From NCBI GenBank assembly GCA_009692005.1, contig SHZZ01000011.1, positions 1 through 64,000 of the forward strand: DNA of 64,000 nucleotides. Direction: 5' to 3'. Below, one piece after another: positions 45,167 to 54,438 of the stretch. The DNA comes from Gemmataceae bacterium. GTDB taxonomy: Bacteria; Planctomycetota; Planctomycetia; Gemmatales; Gemmataceae. Made by a program: the position numbers and the translations under genes. Positions within the stretch are counted from its first letter, which is position 1. Each line of letters opens with the position of its first letter. The notes under the pieces were generated by a model. The model did not search any database. It saw only the letters and a list, made by a program, of their open reading frames with translations, and was not told where the DNA came from.

Positions 45167-46169
45167 CGTCGCTGGCATTGAGGTACCACCATGCACTTTG
45201 GGAAATGTTGTTGCTAACAAAACGGACGCTGCCATCGCAAAGGGCGGCATTAACGCCGCCGGTGTGTTTGCTCCGCGCCTGCCCTTGCTGATAAGGGCAG
45301 CCGGTCCAAGCGCCCATGCGGTCGTTGCCATTATTGACACAGCCTTCGCAGTCGTCGGCGTTATCCTCGTTAGTGTTGGGCACGGTGCAATCCCAGGAGA
45401 AATGTCCGGCGGTGACGCTGGCGCCAGGGTAGCCGAGGGCCCAAGTGCCGCGCGGGTCATCTCTGCTTAAATGCGCGCCAATCCGCACTTCATTGATCAT
45501 GATGGTGTTGGAAGTGCCATCCCTGACATTGTTGATTTTGCTGGCCCAGTTGATGCACATGACGCCTCCGCCGGTCAAAGTGGTGGGCAGCCCTGCCCAG
45601 GCCAAATCATTGGTCGGGCTGCCGCCGTTTTCCGTCCCGTTCCAGGCGGTGCCTGGACCGTGAATACCTCCCGCGTTGCAGGCATAGTTCCCTCGGGCGA
45701 AGTCCCTGCCGTTGATAGGATAAGGCATATCGTGGCCGGAGTCGCCTGGGCATTGCAGTAATTTGATGGGGCTGACCCCGACTTGCTGCCATGTGGTGTT
45801 AGAATTCGCAGGATAACTAGTGATGTTGGAGGATTGCGAATTGTACAGAGCTGATTGTTCGATAAAGGGTAGGATGAGGACAACCCAGTTGGGGCCGAAG
45901 GCCTGGCCGCGAGCCCAGTTGCGGCTGACACCGCCGTTCAATTGAATGGCGGGGGGCAGCTTGGATTGATTCTGGTCGGTGAAATTGTGGCAGGCGATGG
46001 CCAACTGCTTAATGTTGTTTTTGCAGGCGGCGTTAGCGGCGGCCTCGCGGACTTTCTGCACCGCGGGTAACAAGAGCCCAATCAAAATGGCAATGATGGC
46101 GATGACGACGAGCAACTCGATAAGGGTAAAACCTGGCTTCCTGCCGGGATGCAAGTGAGTGGGGAACAT
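45141..46169 (-). CDS. DUF1559 pseudopilin-like protein
   Basis: 342 aa from ATG 46169, with GAGG six bases upstream; it lies about 42 nt inside the predicted transcript. Leader MFPTHLHPGRKPG then FTLIELLVVIAIIAILIGLLLPAVQKVREAA, a canonical prepilin site with Gly at -1 and Glu at +5. The C-terminal family motif KHTGGVNAALCDGSVRFVSNN is present. First gene of a three-gene minus-strand operon with a lipoprotein and the HzsA-related protein, all overlapping, so the products are probably made in fixed proportion for one envelope structure (inference). Confidence 0.93.
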   Translation of the reverse strand: MFPTHLHPGRKPGFTLIELLVVIAIIAILIGLLLPAVQKVREAAANAACKNNIKQLAIACHNFTDQNQSKLPPAIQLNGGVSRNWARGQAFGPNWVVLILPFIEQSALYNSQSSNITSYPANSNTTWQQVGVSPIKLLQCPGDSGHDMPYPINGRDFARGNYACNAGGIHGPGTAWNGTENGGSPTNDLAWAGLPTTLTGGGVMCINWASKINNVRDGTSNTIMINEVRIGAHLSRDDPRGTWALGYPGASVTAGHFSWDCTVPNTNEDNADDCEGCVNNGNDRMGAWTGCPYQQGQARSKHTGGVNAALCDGSVRFVSNNISQSAWWYLNASDDGIPNSPD

Positions 46170-46217
46170 GGCAACCTCGAAGGAAAGGAAGATAGAGAGA
46201 AAATACCGCATTAAACA

Positions 46218-46246
46218 AGGATAAAATTGTTTTAATAGAATGTCAA
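46218..46246 (-). promoter_or_regulatory. Sigma70-type promoter of the DUF1559 operon
   Basis: On the minus strand TTGACA (46246-46241) and TATCCT (46223-46218) are separated by 17 bp in an AT-rich stretch. The start site would be near 46211. A perfect dyad ATTTCAT-A-ATGAAAT (46246-46260) abuts the -35 on its upstream side. Confidence 0.65.
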
Positions 46247-46260
46247 TTTCATAATGAAAT
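46246..46260. promoter_or_regulatory. 15-bp palindrome in the divergent promoter region
   Basis: ATTTCAT and ATGAAAT flank a single central base. The site touches the -35 of the DUF1559 promoter and lies 166 bp upstream of the PVC-haem gene. Its centre CATAATG is shared with the BlaI-type dyad at 42795-42807, but the arms differ. Possible activator or repressor site. Confidence 0.45.
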
Positions 46261-46425
46261 AAATAAGGGGAAATCTTGCCTGCCGACCTGCCTGGCACCC
46301 CTAAATCAGGCAGCCTTCCCTTGGTCCAGGGAGGAGCTATAAAATGGACCTTCCCGCTGGCATCGCTTTGTTTGCCAGGTACAATCTCCTCACCCGTTAT
46401 TTTAACCTTCAAGGAAAGGCCTTTC

Positions 46426-49400
46426 ATGAAGCGGTTGCAACTGTTGGCCCTTTGGGCCGGGTTCTCTCTCCTTGGCCTGGCCACACTGGCCATGGCCTTT
46501 CAGCCCGCCTCGCCCCTGGTTGCGCCCACGGACCCCCTTTCCCCCGCGGATGAGAAAAAAGGCTTCAAGCTCCCCCCGGGTTACGAAATTCAGCTGGTGG
46601 CCTCTGAGCCCGACATCTTCAAGCCGATGAACCTGGCCTTCGACCAAAAAGGCCGACTGTGGGTCACCGATTCACTCGAATACCCCTATGCGGTCAAGGA
46701 GGGGACCAAAGGACGCGACAGCGTCAAGATTCTTTCCGACTTCGCCCCCGATGGTAAACCGCGTAAAATCGAAACCTTCGCTGACGGATTGAACATTCCT
46801 ATTGGCCTCTTGCCCCTGCCTGGGAAAAAAGGCGAACCGCAGACCGCCCTTGTCCACAGTATTCCCAATGTTTGGAAAATGGCCGACACCAATCACGATG
46901 GCAAAGCCGACAGCCGGGAACCTTTCCTCACTGGCTTCGGCCAGCGCGATACACACGGCATGACCAACAGCTTCATCCTCCATTGGGACGGCTGGATTCA
47001 CGCCACGCATGGCTTCTCCAACGATTCGGAAATCAAGGGGAAAGATGCCACGGTGCTGAAGCTCAACTCAGGCAACACCTACCGCTACCGGCCGGATGGC
47101 ACGGGAATCCGCTCCTACACCCGCGGCCAGGTGAACCCGTTTGGAATGACGGTGGACGCCTGGGGGAATTTCTACACCGCCGACTGCCACAGCAAGCCGA
47201 TCTACCAGCTTCTTCCCGGCGCCATCTACCCGAGTTTCGCCAAGCCGCACGATGGCCTCGGCTTCGGCCCGGACATGATCAAACACACGCACTTCAGCAC
47301 CGGCATCGCTGGCATCGCCGTACTCAACGCCAACACCTTCCCGCCGGAGCACCGCGGCACCCTGATCATTGGCAATGTCGTCACCAGCAGGGTCAACCAC
47401 GACCGGGTGGAATGGAAAGGCGCTTCGCCCAACGCCATTGAACTTCCTGACTTCATCAGCAACGCTGATCTCTGGTTCCGCCCGGTGGACATCAAACTCG
47501 GGCCGGATGGCGCCCTTTATATTGCCGACTTTTACAACAAGGTCATTGGCCATTATGAAGTGCCTCTCACCCACCCGGGGCGAGACCGCCATCGCGGGCG
47601 CATCTGGCGAGTGGTCTACCGGGGCCTGGACGGGAAACAGCAACTTCCTCCGCTGCCCGACTTCACCGCCATGTCCACGGATCAACTCTTGGAGAAACTC
47701 GGGCACGACAACCAACAGGTCCGCCTGATGGCTGGTCATGAACTGGTGGTGCGGGGCGGGCAGGATGTGACGGGGGGGCTTCAGCTATTGACCGCTTCCC
47801 GGGAAAATTCGTCTGGTCATTTGCAAAGGATTCACGCCATGTGGGCTCTTTTCCGGCTCGGAGCCCTGGAAAAAGGGGCTGTGGCCCAGGCCATGAACGA
47901 TACCGAACCTCTGGTTCGCGCACATGGATTGAATCTGGCGCGCTCGTTTTCTCCCATGCCGGACGACTTGGCCGGGATAGTTCGGCAGGCCCTCAGTGAC
48001 AAAGAGGTGCGCGTGCAAATCGCCGCCGTCCACGCCATGGCCGCTCATCCTTCCAATGAAAACCTGAAAGCTCTGTTGGAATTCCGCGCCCAGTGCGATC
48101 CGGCAGACAGCCATCTGCTTTACGCCACTCGCCTGGCGCTCCGCGAGCAAGTGCGCGACAGCCAGGCCTGGGCCGGGTTGCCTGCCACAACGGAGAACGA
48201 AAGGGATTTGCGCCATCTGGCCGATGTGGCCCTGGGCCTGAGCGGTCCGGCGCCTGCGGGTTTCCTCGCCGCCAGGCTCGCCGCCATCAACCCTGAAGGT
48301 GAACGGGAAATGGCCCTGGTCAGGATTATTATTCGCGATGGCAACCCTGCCGATAAGGAAAAGATCGTTGCTTACTTGAAGGAAGAAAAAAGGGACAAGA
48401 CCAGGCAGGGGGAACTGCTGCGTGTGGCGGCGCAGGCGGCGCAGGAACGGGGAGGCAAGCTCGATGGGCCCCTTTTGGCCCAGGCCAATTCTTTGTGCGA
48501 TCAATTGCTCGGGGCGCCCGGCGAGGGGGAAGTTCGGGCCGGGGCGGATTTGGCAGCGACTTTGCAAACCCCCGGGCTGGAAAAGGCCCTGGCCCTGGTG
48601 GTTCAAGATGGCAAACGCCCCGCCGGAGCGCGCATCGCTTGCATCCAGGCGCTGTCCAACTTGGCGGGCGGGATTGCAGCTTTGGAAACCGCGGCCAAAG
48701 AGGCCAACGCTCCATTGGAAGTGCGTGAAGCTGCCGTCGCTGGCCTGGGGAAGAGCCTGAACCCGAAAGTGCGTGGCGAACTGGTGGCCATGTTCCCTGG
48801 ATCGCCGGCAAGGTTGCAAACCGCGCTGGCCTTGGCCCTGGCTTCCACCCCCAACGGCGCCCGGGACTTTCTCACCGCAGTGCGCCTGGGCAAAGCCTCG
48901 GCGCGGTTGCTTTTAGAACGGTCGGTGGAAGTGAAACTACGCCAGCGCAATCTGGCCGATTTTCAAAAAGAACTGGCCGAGCTGACCAAGGGGCTCCCTC
49001 CCGCCGACCAGTTGCTGCAAAAGAAGATTGACGATAAACGCGCCTTCTTTCTTTCCGGCAAGGGCAACGCGGTCAAGGGCGAGGCGCTGTTTCAGAAACA
49101 GTGCGCCAACTGCCACCAGGTGGCCAATAAGGGCCAACGCGTCGGGCCGCAACTCGATGGCATCGGCGCAAGAGGCCTCGACCGCTTGCTGGAAGACCTC
49201 CTTGATCCAAACCGGAATGTCGACCAGGCATTCCGTCAGACGACGCTGGCCTTGAAAAACGGCCAGTTCGTCAACGGGCTGCTGCTGCGGGAGGAAGGGG
49301 TGATTTTGGTGCTGGCGGATCAGATGGGGAAGGAAGTGCGGGTGGCCAAGGACCAGGTGGAGGAAAGAAAGCTGTCGCCGATCTCGCCCATGCCGGCCGG

Positions 49401-49473
49401 CTTTGTCGATCAGATTACCCAGGAGGAATTCGCCGACCTCTTGAGGTACCTGCTGTCGATCCAGGCGAAGTGA
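46426..49473 (+). CDS. PVC-type haem-binding protein with beta-propeller and HEAT repeats
   Basis: 1015 aa from ATG 46426 with AAGGAAAGG upstream. Signal peptide LLALWAGFSLLGLATLAMA. Residues about 40-400 are a glucose-dehydrogenase-like six-bladed propeller (PPGYEIQLVASEPDIFKPMNLAFDQKGRLWVTDSLEYP..., GPDGALYIADFYN), the planctomycetal membrane-bound dehydrogenase domain. Residues about 430-850 are HEAT-like alpha repeats (VRLMAGHELVVRG, VRVQIAAVHAMAAHP). The C-terminus has a cytochrome-c-type CANCHQV motif (893-897), then GPQLDGIGARG...LLEDLLDPNRNV, the PVC-type haem domain. Probably a periplasmic redox enzyme in sugar or polysaccharide oxidation; substrate not established for the family. 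Confidence 0.92.
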   Translation: MKRLQLLALWAGFSLLGLATLAMAFQPASPLVAPTDPLSPADEKKGFKLPPGYEIQLVASEPDIFKPMNLAFDQKGRLWVTDSLEYPYAVKEGTKGRDSVKILSDFAPDGKPRKIETFADGLNIPIGLLPLPGKKGEPQTALVHSIPNVWKMADTNHDGKADSREPFLTGFGQRDTHGMTNSFILHWDGWIHATHGFSNDSEIKGKDATVLKLNSGNTYRYRPDGTGIRSYTRGQVNPFGMTVDAWGNFYTADCHSKPIYQLLPGAIYPSFAKPHDGLGFGPDMIKHTHFSTGIAGIAVLNANTFPPEHRGTLIIGNVVTSRVNHDRVEWKGASPNAIELPDFISNADLWFRPVDIKLGPDGALYIADFYNKVIGHYEVPLTHPGRDRHRGRIWRVVYRGLDGKQQLPPLPDFTAMSTDQLLEKLGHDNQQVRLMAGHELVVRGGQDVTGGLQLLTASRENSSGHLQRIHAMWALFRLGALEKGAVAQAMNDTEPLVRAHGLNLARSFSPMPDDLAGIVRQALSDKEVRVQIAAVHAMAAHPSNENLKALLEFRAQCDPADSHLLYATRLALREQVRDSQAWAGLPATTENERDLRHLADVALGLSGPAPAGFLAARLAAINPEGEREMALVRIIIRDGNPADKEKIVAYLKEEKRDKTRQGELLRVAAQAAQERGGKLDGPLLAQANSLCDQLLGAPGEGEVRAGADLAATLQTPGLEKALALVVQDGKRPAGARIACIQALSNLAGGIAALETAAKEANAPLEVREAAVAGLGKSLNPKVRGELVAMFPGSPARLQTALALALASTPNGARDFLTAVRLGKASARLLLERSVEVKLRQRNLADFQKELAELTKGLPPADQLLQKKIDDKRAFFLSGKGNAVKGEALFQKQCANCHQVANKGQRVGPQLDGIGARGLDRLLEDLLDPNRNVDQAFRQTTLALKNGQFVNGLLLREEGVILVLADQMGKEVRVAKDQVEERKLSPISPMPAGFVDQITQEEFADLLRYLLSIQAK

Positions 49474-49574
49474 TGGGTGAAGCCCTCCGAGGTTCCAAGG
49501 GTCTTGGACGGTTAGGGCTGCGCGATGGAACCCAGCCCCAAAGTGTGTCCAAAGAAACCCCGTCGCTCGGGCTT

Positions 49575-49588
49575 GGCCCCAAGGGGCC
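49575..49588. repeat. Palindrome GGCCCC-AA-GGGGCC
   Basis: Exact reverse complement of the 14-mer at 40607-40620. It lies in the intergenic space between the convergent PVC-haem and sulfatase genes, among two other hairpins. Confidence 0.6.
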
Positions 49589-49644
49589 TTGCACCCGAAG
49601 GCCACTCCGGGCTCGGTTGTTTTGACGGCCCCGTCTTTCTTTCC

Positions 49645-49667
49645 CCCTCTCCCCTTGGGGGAGAGGG
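49645..49667. repeat. REP-like hairpin CCCTCTCCCC/GGGGAGAGGG
   Basis: Perfect 10-bp stem with a 3-nt loop (49645-49654 and 49658-49667), followed by CGGGGTGAGGGG. This motif is familiar from REP-like intergenic repeats in many GC-rich bacteria (recollection, not searched). Confidence 0.6.
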
Positions 49668-49706
49668 CGGGGTGAGGGGAAAAAGCCAAGAAAAAATCAC
49701 GCTTGC

Positions 49707-49734
49707 CCCTCAGGGGTGCTTGCACCCCTGAGGG
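49707..49734. terminator. Strong hairpin between convergent genes
   Basis: Perfect 13-bp stem CCCTCAGGGGTGC/GCACCCCTGAGGG with a TT loop. It lies 38 bp past the sulfatase stop on the minus strand and 233 bp past the haem-protein stop. There is no T tract, so it may be a bidirectional pause site or a repeat rather than a true intrinsic terminator. Confidence 0.45.
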
Positions 49735-49771
49735 TGCTTGGCCTTGGATGCCCCAACGGCCCAAACAATAG

Positions 49772-51145
49772 TCATCGATTCTCTTTGCCGATTTTTCCTG
49801 TCAGGGTGTCGCCGAGTTCTTCTCGGATCCCGTCGGCCAGCTTTTGCAATTGCTTGACCACATCGGGGTTGCCCTCGGCGACATTCTTGCTTTCACCCAG
49901 GTCCATTTCCAGGTTGTAAAGCGCCAGCCCGGTTTTCCGGGTTTCCATTTTCCCCGGCAGGCCATCCTTCCCCCCTTCCAACAAATGAATATAAGGATGG
50001 GGAAAGTGTAATTTCCACTTGGTTGAAGAAACCGCGTGCAGGGCGTTGCCCCAGTAAAAAAAGTAAGCCTCTTGCGGACTCTTGGCGCCGGGCTTAAACA
50101 GCAGCAGCGGGGCAAGCGATTTGCCATCAATTTTTGGCGTGGCGGGAACCTGGCCGCCAGCGAATTCCACCAGCGTGGGCAAAAGGTCGATGGTCATGGC
50201 GGGTTGGTTGGAAACACTGCCGGCGGGGATCCTACCCGGCCAGCGGGCCAGGAAGGGCACGCGCACGCCCCCTTCAAACTCGGTCCCTTTGCCTTCGCGC
50301 AAGGGCCCCGCGGACCCGGCGTGATGGCCATAGGAAAGCCACGGGCCATTGTCGGAAGTAAAGATCACCAGGGTGTTTTTTTCCAAATCGTGTTTTTTCA
50401 ACGCGGCCAGGATCGCTCCCACTGATGCATCGATTTCCTCGATGACATCACCCAACAACCCCTGGGCGCTTTTGCCCCGGAATTTTTCGGAAGCGAAGAG
50501 GGGCACATGCGGCATGGAGTGCGGCATGTACAGGAAAAAAGGCTTGTCCTTATTGGCCTCGATAAATTGCAGGCCTCGGTCGGTGTACCAGCCGGTCAGC
50601 TTGGTTTGGTCGGGGTTGGCTTCAAGAACCTTGTCGCCATCGCGCAAGGGAAGCGGGGGGAATTTTTTATTGGTGGGGTGGCCGGGCCACATGTCGTTGG
50701 AATAAGGCAAGCCAAAGTAAGTGTCGAAGCCATGTCGGAGTGGGGAGTATTGCAGGGAGTCGCCGAGGTGCCATTTGCCAAAGATGGCGGTTGCGTAGCC
50801 GAGCTTCTTTAGGTGTTCGGGGATGAGGAATTCGGAATCCTTGATGCCGTTCTTGGCGCCTGGCCCCAGGGCGCCCAGGATGCCGACACGATTGGGGTAG
50901 CACCCGGTGAGTAGCGCCGTGCGGGAGGCGGAACAGACAGCCTGGGGGACATGGAAATTGGTGAACCGCGCGCCATCGCGGGCGAGGGAATCGAGGTTGG
51001 GTGTGCGGATTTTTTTGGCGCCAAAGCAGCCGAGGTCGGCGTAGCCAAGATCATCCGCGAAAATAAGAACGACATTGGGCGGTGGTTCAGCCTGCGCGGC
51101 AGAAACGCCCAGAAGAAAGCAGCCGATTAGAAACCAGCATCGCAT
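49772..51145 (-). CDS. Sulfatase (arylsulfatase family)
   Basis: 457 aa. Signal peptide FLIGCFLLGVSAAQA. Formylglycine-type signature VCSASRTALLTG with Cys71 as the residue expected to be converted to formylglycine; metal ligands in LIFADDLGYAD (Asp31, Asp32), then GKWHLG and FTSDNGPW. All catalytic elements are present. Cys-type sulfatases remove sulfate esters from polysaccharides or other compounds in the periplasm and are strongly expanded in Planctomycetes. The formylglycine-generating enzyme is not in this window. Neighbours give no clue to the substrate. Confidence 0.95.
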   Translation of the reverse strand: MRCWFLIGCFLLGVSAAQAEPPPNVVLIFADDLGYADLGCFGAKKIRTPNLDSLARDGARFTNFHVPQAVCSASRTALLTGCYPNRVGILGALGPGAKNGIKDSEFLIPEHLKKLGYATAIFGKWHLGDSLQYSPLRHGFDTYFGLPYSNDMWPGHPTNKKFPPLPLRDGDKVLEANPDQTKLTGWYTDRGLQFIEANKDKPFFLYMPHSMPHVPLFASEKFRGKSAQGLLGDVIEEIDASVGAILAALKKHDLEKNTLVIFTSDNGPWLSYGHHAGSAGPLREGKGTEFEGGVRVPFLARWPGRIPAGSVSNQPAMTIDLLPTLVEFAGGQVPATPKIDGKSLAPLLLFKPGAKSPQEAYFFYWGNALHAVSSTKWKLHFPHPYIHLLEGGKDGLPGKMETRKTGLALYNLEMDLGESKNVAEGNPDVVKQLQKLADGIREELGDTLTGKIGKENR

Positions 51146-51501
51146 CCGATTATTTTAAGGCAACAGTTCACGGGTATTAAGGAAATAAAGGAATTATTTG
51201 TTGAAGAGTTGCAAGTATTCTCATCCGACCTTGAGGCTTGAGCGGCCGGTCTGTACTTTTTTTCTGGACCCAAAAACTAAGGAAGGATTACCGGCTTTAA
51301 AACCCAAAACCCACGGTGGGCGGACCGCGGGTTTTGAGGGACAGGGCGCAAGGGGCGAGCCTGCCTTGATTCGAAAGAACTTGTAGCGAGCAAGGAGAGA
51401 AGTTTAATGCAACCCTTCGCCCCCTAATACGGAAGCCAGGGGTGGATCTATCACGAAAAAAACGAGGAAATATTCCGAGAGGCTTTCGTGGATGACAAAA
51501 A
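51146..51501. other. Intergenic region between sulfatase and kinase genes
   Basis: 356 bp without a recognisable gene. AAAACCC (51306-51312, with a second copy at 51299-51305) and GGGTTTT (51329-51335) form an inverted repeat that could fold in the kinase transcript about 170 nt past its stop. Nothing else stands out. Confidence 0.4.
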
Positions 51502-54369
51502 TTAACGCAACTCGTTCCAGAACTTGGTGTTACGGATAAAAATAAAATCCGGGTTGCTGAAGAAGTTTTTCCGGTAATCTGGGTATTTTCGCAACGCATT
51601 TCCCAAATGGAAGGCTGCCAGACGGCTGGACTCTTCTTTAAAAGGTGATTCCGGGTGGGCCATCATGGCGTTGGCGCAAGCCAGAGCGAAGTCGAGGTTG
51701 TAAGGCACCTCGGTCGGCAGAAGGAGGCTTTTCAAGCGGGCATGGGCGGCTGGGAACTCTTTCTTTTCCGCCAGCTTTTTGATTTCCCAGAGCTCTGCCA
51801 GGGTTTTCACTGGTTGACCCATGTCCGGGGGAAGGGGCTGCCCGGCGGCCTGTTTATCCAGCGCCTGGCAGACTTGAATTTCTTGCTCCACCTGCTTGGT
51901 CAGTGTTTCAAAGGCCACATTAGTGAGGGCGGATTGCAATTGGGGGAGAATTTTCTGTCTGCTGACGGCGGCGGCCAGGGCCTGGTTAAAATTCCCCAGC
52001 CTGGTCTGGCAATCCTGGGCCGACTTCAACAAATGGAATTCTTTCTGAACCAGGGAAAGGTTGCCCGGGTCTTTGGCGCGATGCGCTTCCAGCATGTGAA
52101 GCGTTTCCTGCAGATGCCGGCTGGCGCGGTCGAATTGCCCCGCTGCTAGCAATCCCTCACCCAGGTGGGCTTGCGCTTGCATCAGCATCAGCACGCGGTC
52201 GGTGCGGTCGGGCGCTGCCAGCGACCAGGGAAGCGCCTCGGCCAGGTTCTTTTCCAAAATGGCGAGATATTGCTCCGGCTTGTCGAAGCGCAAGGACAAC
52301 TGGGCCAGGGCGTCGCGGGTGTCCATTTCGTTTTGTTTGAATTCCGGCCGAGAGGAAAAAAAGGGCGCGAGTTTGCTGGCGTAGTCCAGCGCCAGGTTCA
52401 ATTCCACACCCGCTTTTTCCCGGTCCCCCAGGGCCAGGAAACAGTTCCCTTTTTGATGATGGATGTTGCGCAGTTCGGCGAATTTCTCCTCGTCGCGAAG
52501 GGTGATTTTTTCCAGCGTCCCCAGAGCCCGCGTCAAGGTGGCCAAGGCGTTTTCGTATTTCCTCTCGAGGTGGAACAAGCCAGCGCGGTCTTTTTCCACC
52601 ATCAACAGGCCCCAGTGCGCCGACGAGGGGTCATTCCCCAGGGTAAGGAGCTGAGAATAAAGAACGGCGGCGCTATCGAGGCGGGCATGGGCGTTTTGCA
52701 AATGCCCAGAACTGGCATCAAGCGAGGCCAGCCGCACCAGGGCCCAGGCCTGGAAGCGCAGAATGGCAAAATCGGCGGCGTCGGCCTGGCGTAGAGCCTC
52801 GGCGTCGGCAACGATCCGGGTAAAATGGAAACGGGCTTTTTCCGGCCGACCAGACTGGGCGAAGATGTCCGCCACCTGATGCGTGATTTTTATTTTCAAT
52901 CGGGTGACCTCGGGCTCCGTTTCATTTTGACTGACCAGGCTGTCCAGGTCGGCTTCAATACGGGAGATAATGCGGTCGCGCAGGGTGTCCAGCCCGGGGC
53001 GGATCTGCATCTCTTCTTGCAGCGCCTGCAGATTTACACGGATATTATCGAGCATGAGGAAGAGGTGCCTCTCGGCGCGTTTCTTTTCCACCCTGGACTG
53101 GCGGTTTTCCTCAATCTGCCAAAAGGCGGTGAAGGTGGAAACGCTGGCCAGCAGGACGAGTGCGAAGACGAGGGCGGAGGAAACGGAGGCGAGGCGGGGG
53201 TTGCGTTTGGCCCAGTGGACCAGGATTTCCCACTTGCTGGCGGGCCGGGCCAAAATGGGGCGGCCCTGCAAGAATAAATCCAGATCGGTGGCCAGGGCCC
53301 GCGCCGTGGAGTAACGGTCGGCGGGGTTTTTCGCCAACGCTTTTAAGCAAATGATTTCCAGCGCCGGCGGAATGGAATCGACCAGGGTGCGCGGCGCGAT
53401 GGGCGCCTCGCTGACGATCTGCTTCATCACCGCCTGCAGGGATCCGCGAAAAGGGCGTTCTCCGGTCAGGCATTCAAACAGAGTGACGCCCAGGGCGAAG
53501 ATATCGACCGCCGGGGTGAGGGTGGTGTGCCCCTGGACCTGCTCGGGCGCCATGTACTGAATGGTGCCGGCGTTGGGAAAGGGGATGCAGTCGTGGCCGC
53601 TGGCCATGTTCCGGGCCAGGCCGAAGTCGATTACGCGGGCGCGGTTGGTGGTGGTGTCGAGGATAATATTGGAAGGCTTCAAATCGCAGTGAAGGATTTT
53701 CTGGTTGTGCGCGGCGGCGATGCCCAGGGCCACTTGCCAAAGGATGGTGGCCGCTTCCGTTGGGCCAAGGCGCCGTTCGGCGGCCAACTTGTCCGACAGG
53801 GTCAGTCCGGTCAGAAGTTCTAAAACCAAACATCCGGGACGGGAATCGGTCGGCTCCACCACTCCCAGGACTCCGCCCAAGTTGTCGTGTTTCAACCCGG
53901 CCAGCTTGCGCGCTTCGGATAGGATTTTCTGATAGGCCCGCGCTGCGACCCCGTTCTCGGCTCCCGTGGCATAGCGAATGGTTTTGATCGCCACCAGGCG
54001 TTGCAGTTTCGGATCGAACGCTTCGTACACCCGGCCCATGCCCCCTTTGCCAAGCGTCCGAGTGATTTTGTAACCCCCCAGTGAATCTCCTTCCTTCAAC
54101 ACGGATTCGCCTTCCCGCGTGGTCGAGGATTCGAAGATCTTCATCACCGCCTTCAGGTCGGCGGAGTAATCGAGCGCTTTGCCTTTTTCTAATTTTCTGG
54201 CCAGGTCGGAATGGCTGGTCAGTTCATCCAGGGTTTTTTGACAAGACGGGCAGGAATCGACATGGCTTTCAATAGCCCTGGCCTTTTCCACGGTATCAGG
54301 ATTTAACAACCAGCCAGCCAGGCTTTCCCTGGTGGGGCATTCGCCGGAGGGCTGGGGATTTTCAATCAT
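51502..54369 (-). CDS. Ser/Thr protein kinase with N-terminal zinc-finger-like motif, one TM helix and TPR-like region
   Basis: 955 aa from ATG 54369 (AGGGA upstream). Residues 1-60 carry an anti-sigma-type zinc-binding motif H-x3-C-x2-C (HVDSCPSC). The Hanks kinase spans about 85-360: GKGGMGRVYEA glycine loop, VAIK lysine, catalytic HCDLKPSN (near 226), DFGLAR and APEQ. The catalytic loop has Cys instead of Arg before Asp (HCD, non-RD). A transmembrane helix (VSSALVFALVLLASVSTFTAFW, about 393-415) separates it from a roughly 540-residue helical, TPR-like sensor region. The kinase lies 69 bp downstream of an ECF sigma gene; kinase-linked ECF groups are typical of Planctomycetes. It probably controls that sigma factor by phosphorylation or binding (inference). 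Confidence 0.93.
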   Translation of the reverse strand: MIENPQPSGECPTRESLAGWLLNPDTVEKARAIESHVDSCPSCQKTLDELTSHSDLARKLEKGKALDYSADLKAVMKIFESSTTREGESVLKEGDSLGGYKITRTLGKGGMGRVYEAFDPKLQRLVAIKTIRYATGAENGVAARAYQKILSEARKLAGLKHDNLGGVLGVVEPTDSRPGCLVLELLTGLTLSDKLAAERRLGPTEAATILWQVALGIAAAHNQKILHCDLKPSNIILDTTTNRARVIDFGLARNMASGHDCIPFPNAGTIQYMAPEQVQGHTTLTPAVDIFALGVTLFECLTGERPFRGSLQAVMKQIVSEAPIAPRTLVDSIPPALEIICLKALAKNPADRYSTARALATDLDLFLQGRPILARPASKWEILVHWAKRNPRLASVSSALVFALVLLASVSTFTAFWQIEENRQSRVEKKRAERHLFLMLDNIRVNLQALQEEMQIRPGLDTLRDRIISRIEADLDSLVSQNETEPEVTRLKIKITHQVADIFAQSGRPEKARFHFTRIVADAEALRQADAADFAILRFQAWALVRLASLDASSGHLQNAHARLDSAAVLYSQLLTLGNDPSSAHWGLLMVEKDRAGLFHLERKYENALATLTRALGTLEKITLRDEEKFAELRNIHHQKGNCFLALGDREKAGVELNLALDYASKLAPFFSSRPEFKQNEMDTRDALAQLSLRFDKPEQYLAILEKNLAEALPWSLAAPDRTDRVLMLMQAQAHLGEGLLAAGQFDRASRHLQETLHMLEAHRAKDPGNLSLVQKEFHLLKSAQDCQTRLGNFNQALAAAVSRQKILPQLQSALTNVAFETLTKQVEQEIQVCQALDKQAAGQPLPPDMGQPVKTLAELWEIKKLAEKKEFPAAHARLKSLLLPTEVPYNLDFALACANAMMAHPESPFKEESSRLAAFHLGNALRKYPDYRKNFFSNPDFIFIRNTKFWNELR

Positions 54370-54438
54370 GGAGAATCCCTGCATTGCAAGGGGAAATTGC
54401 AATGCTCCATCATAAAGGAAGAGTCGCAAGGGTCCAAG

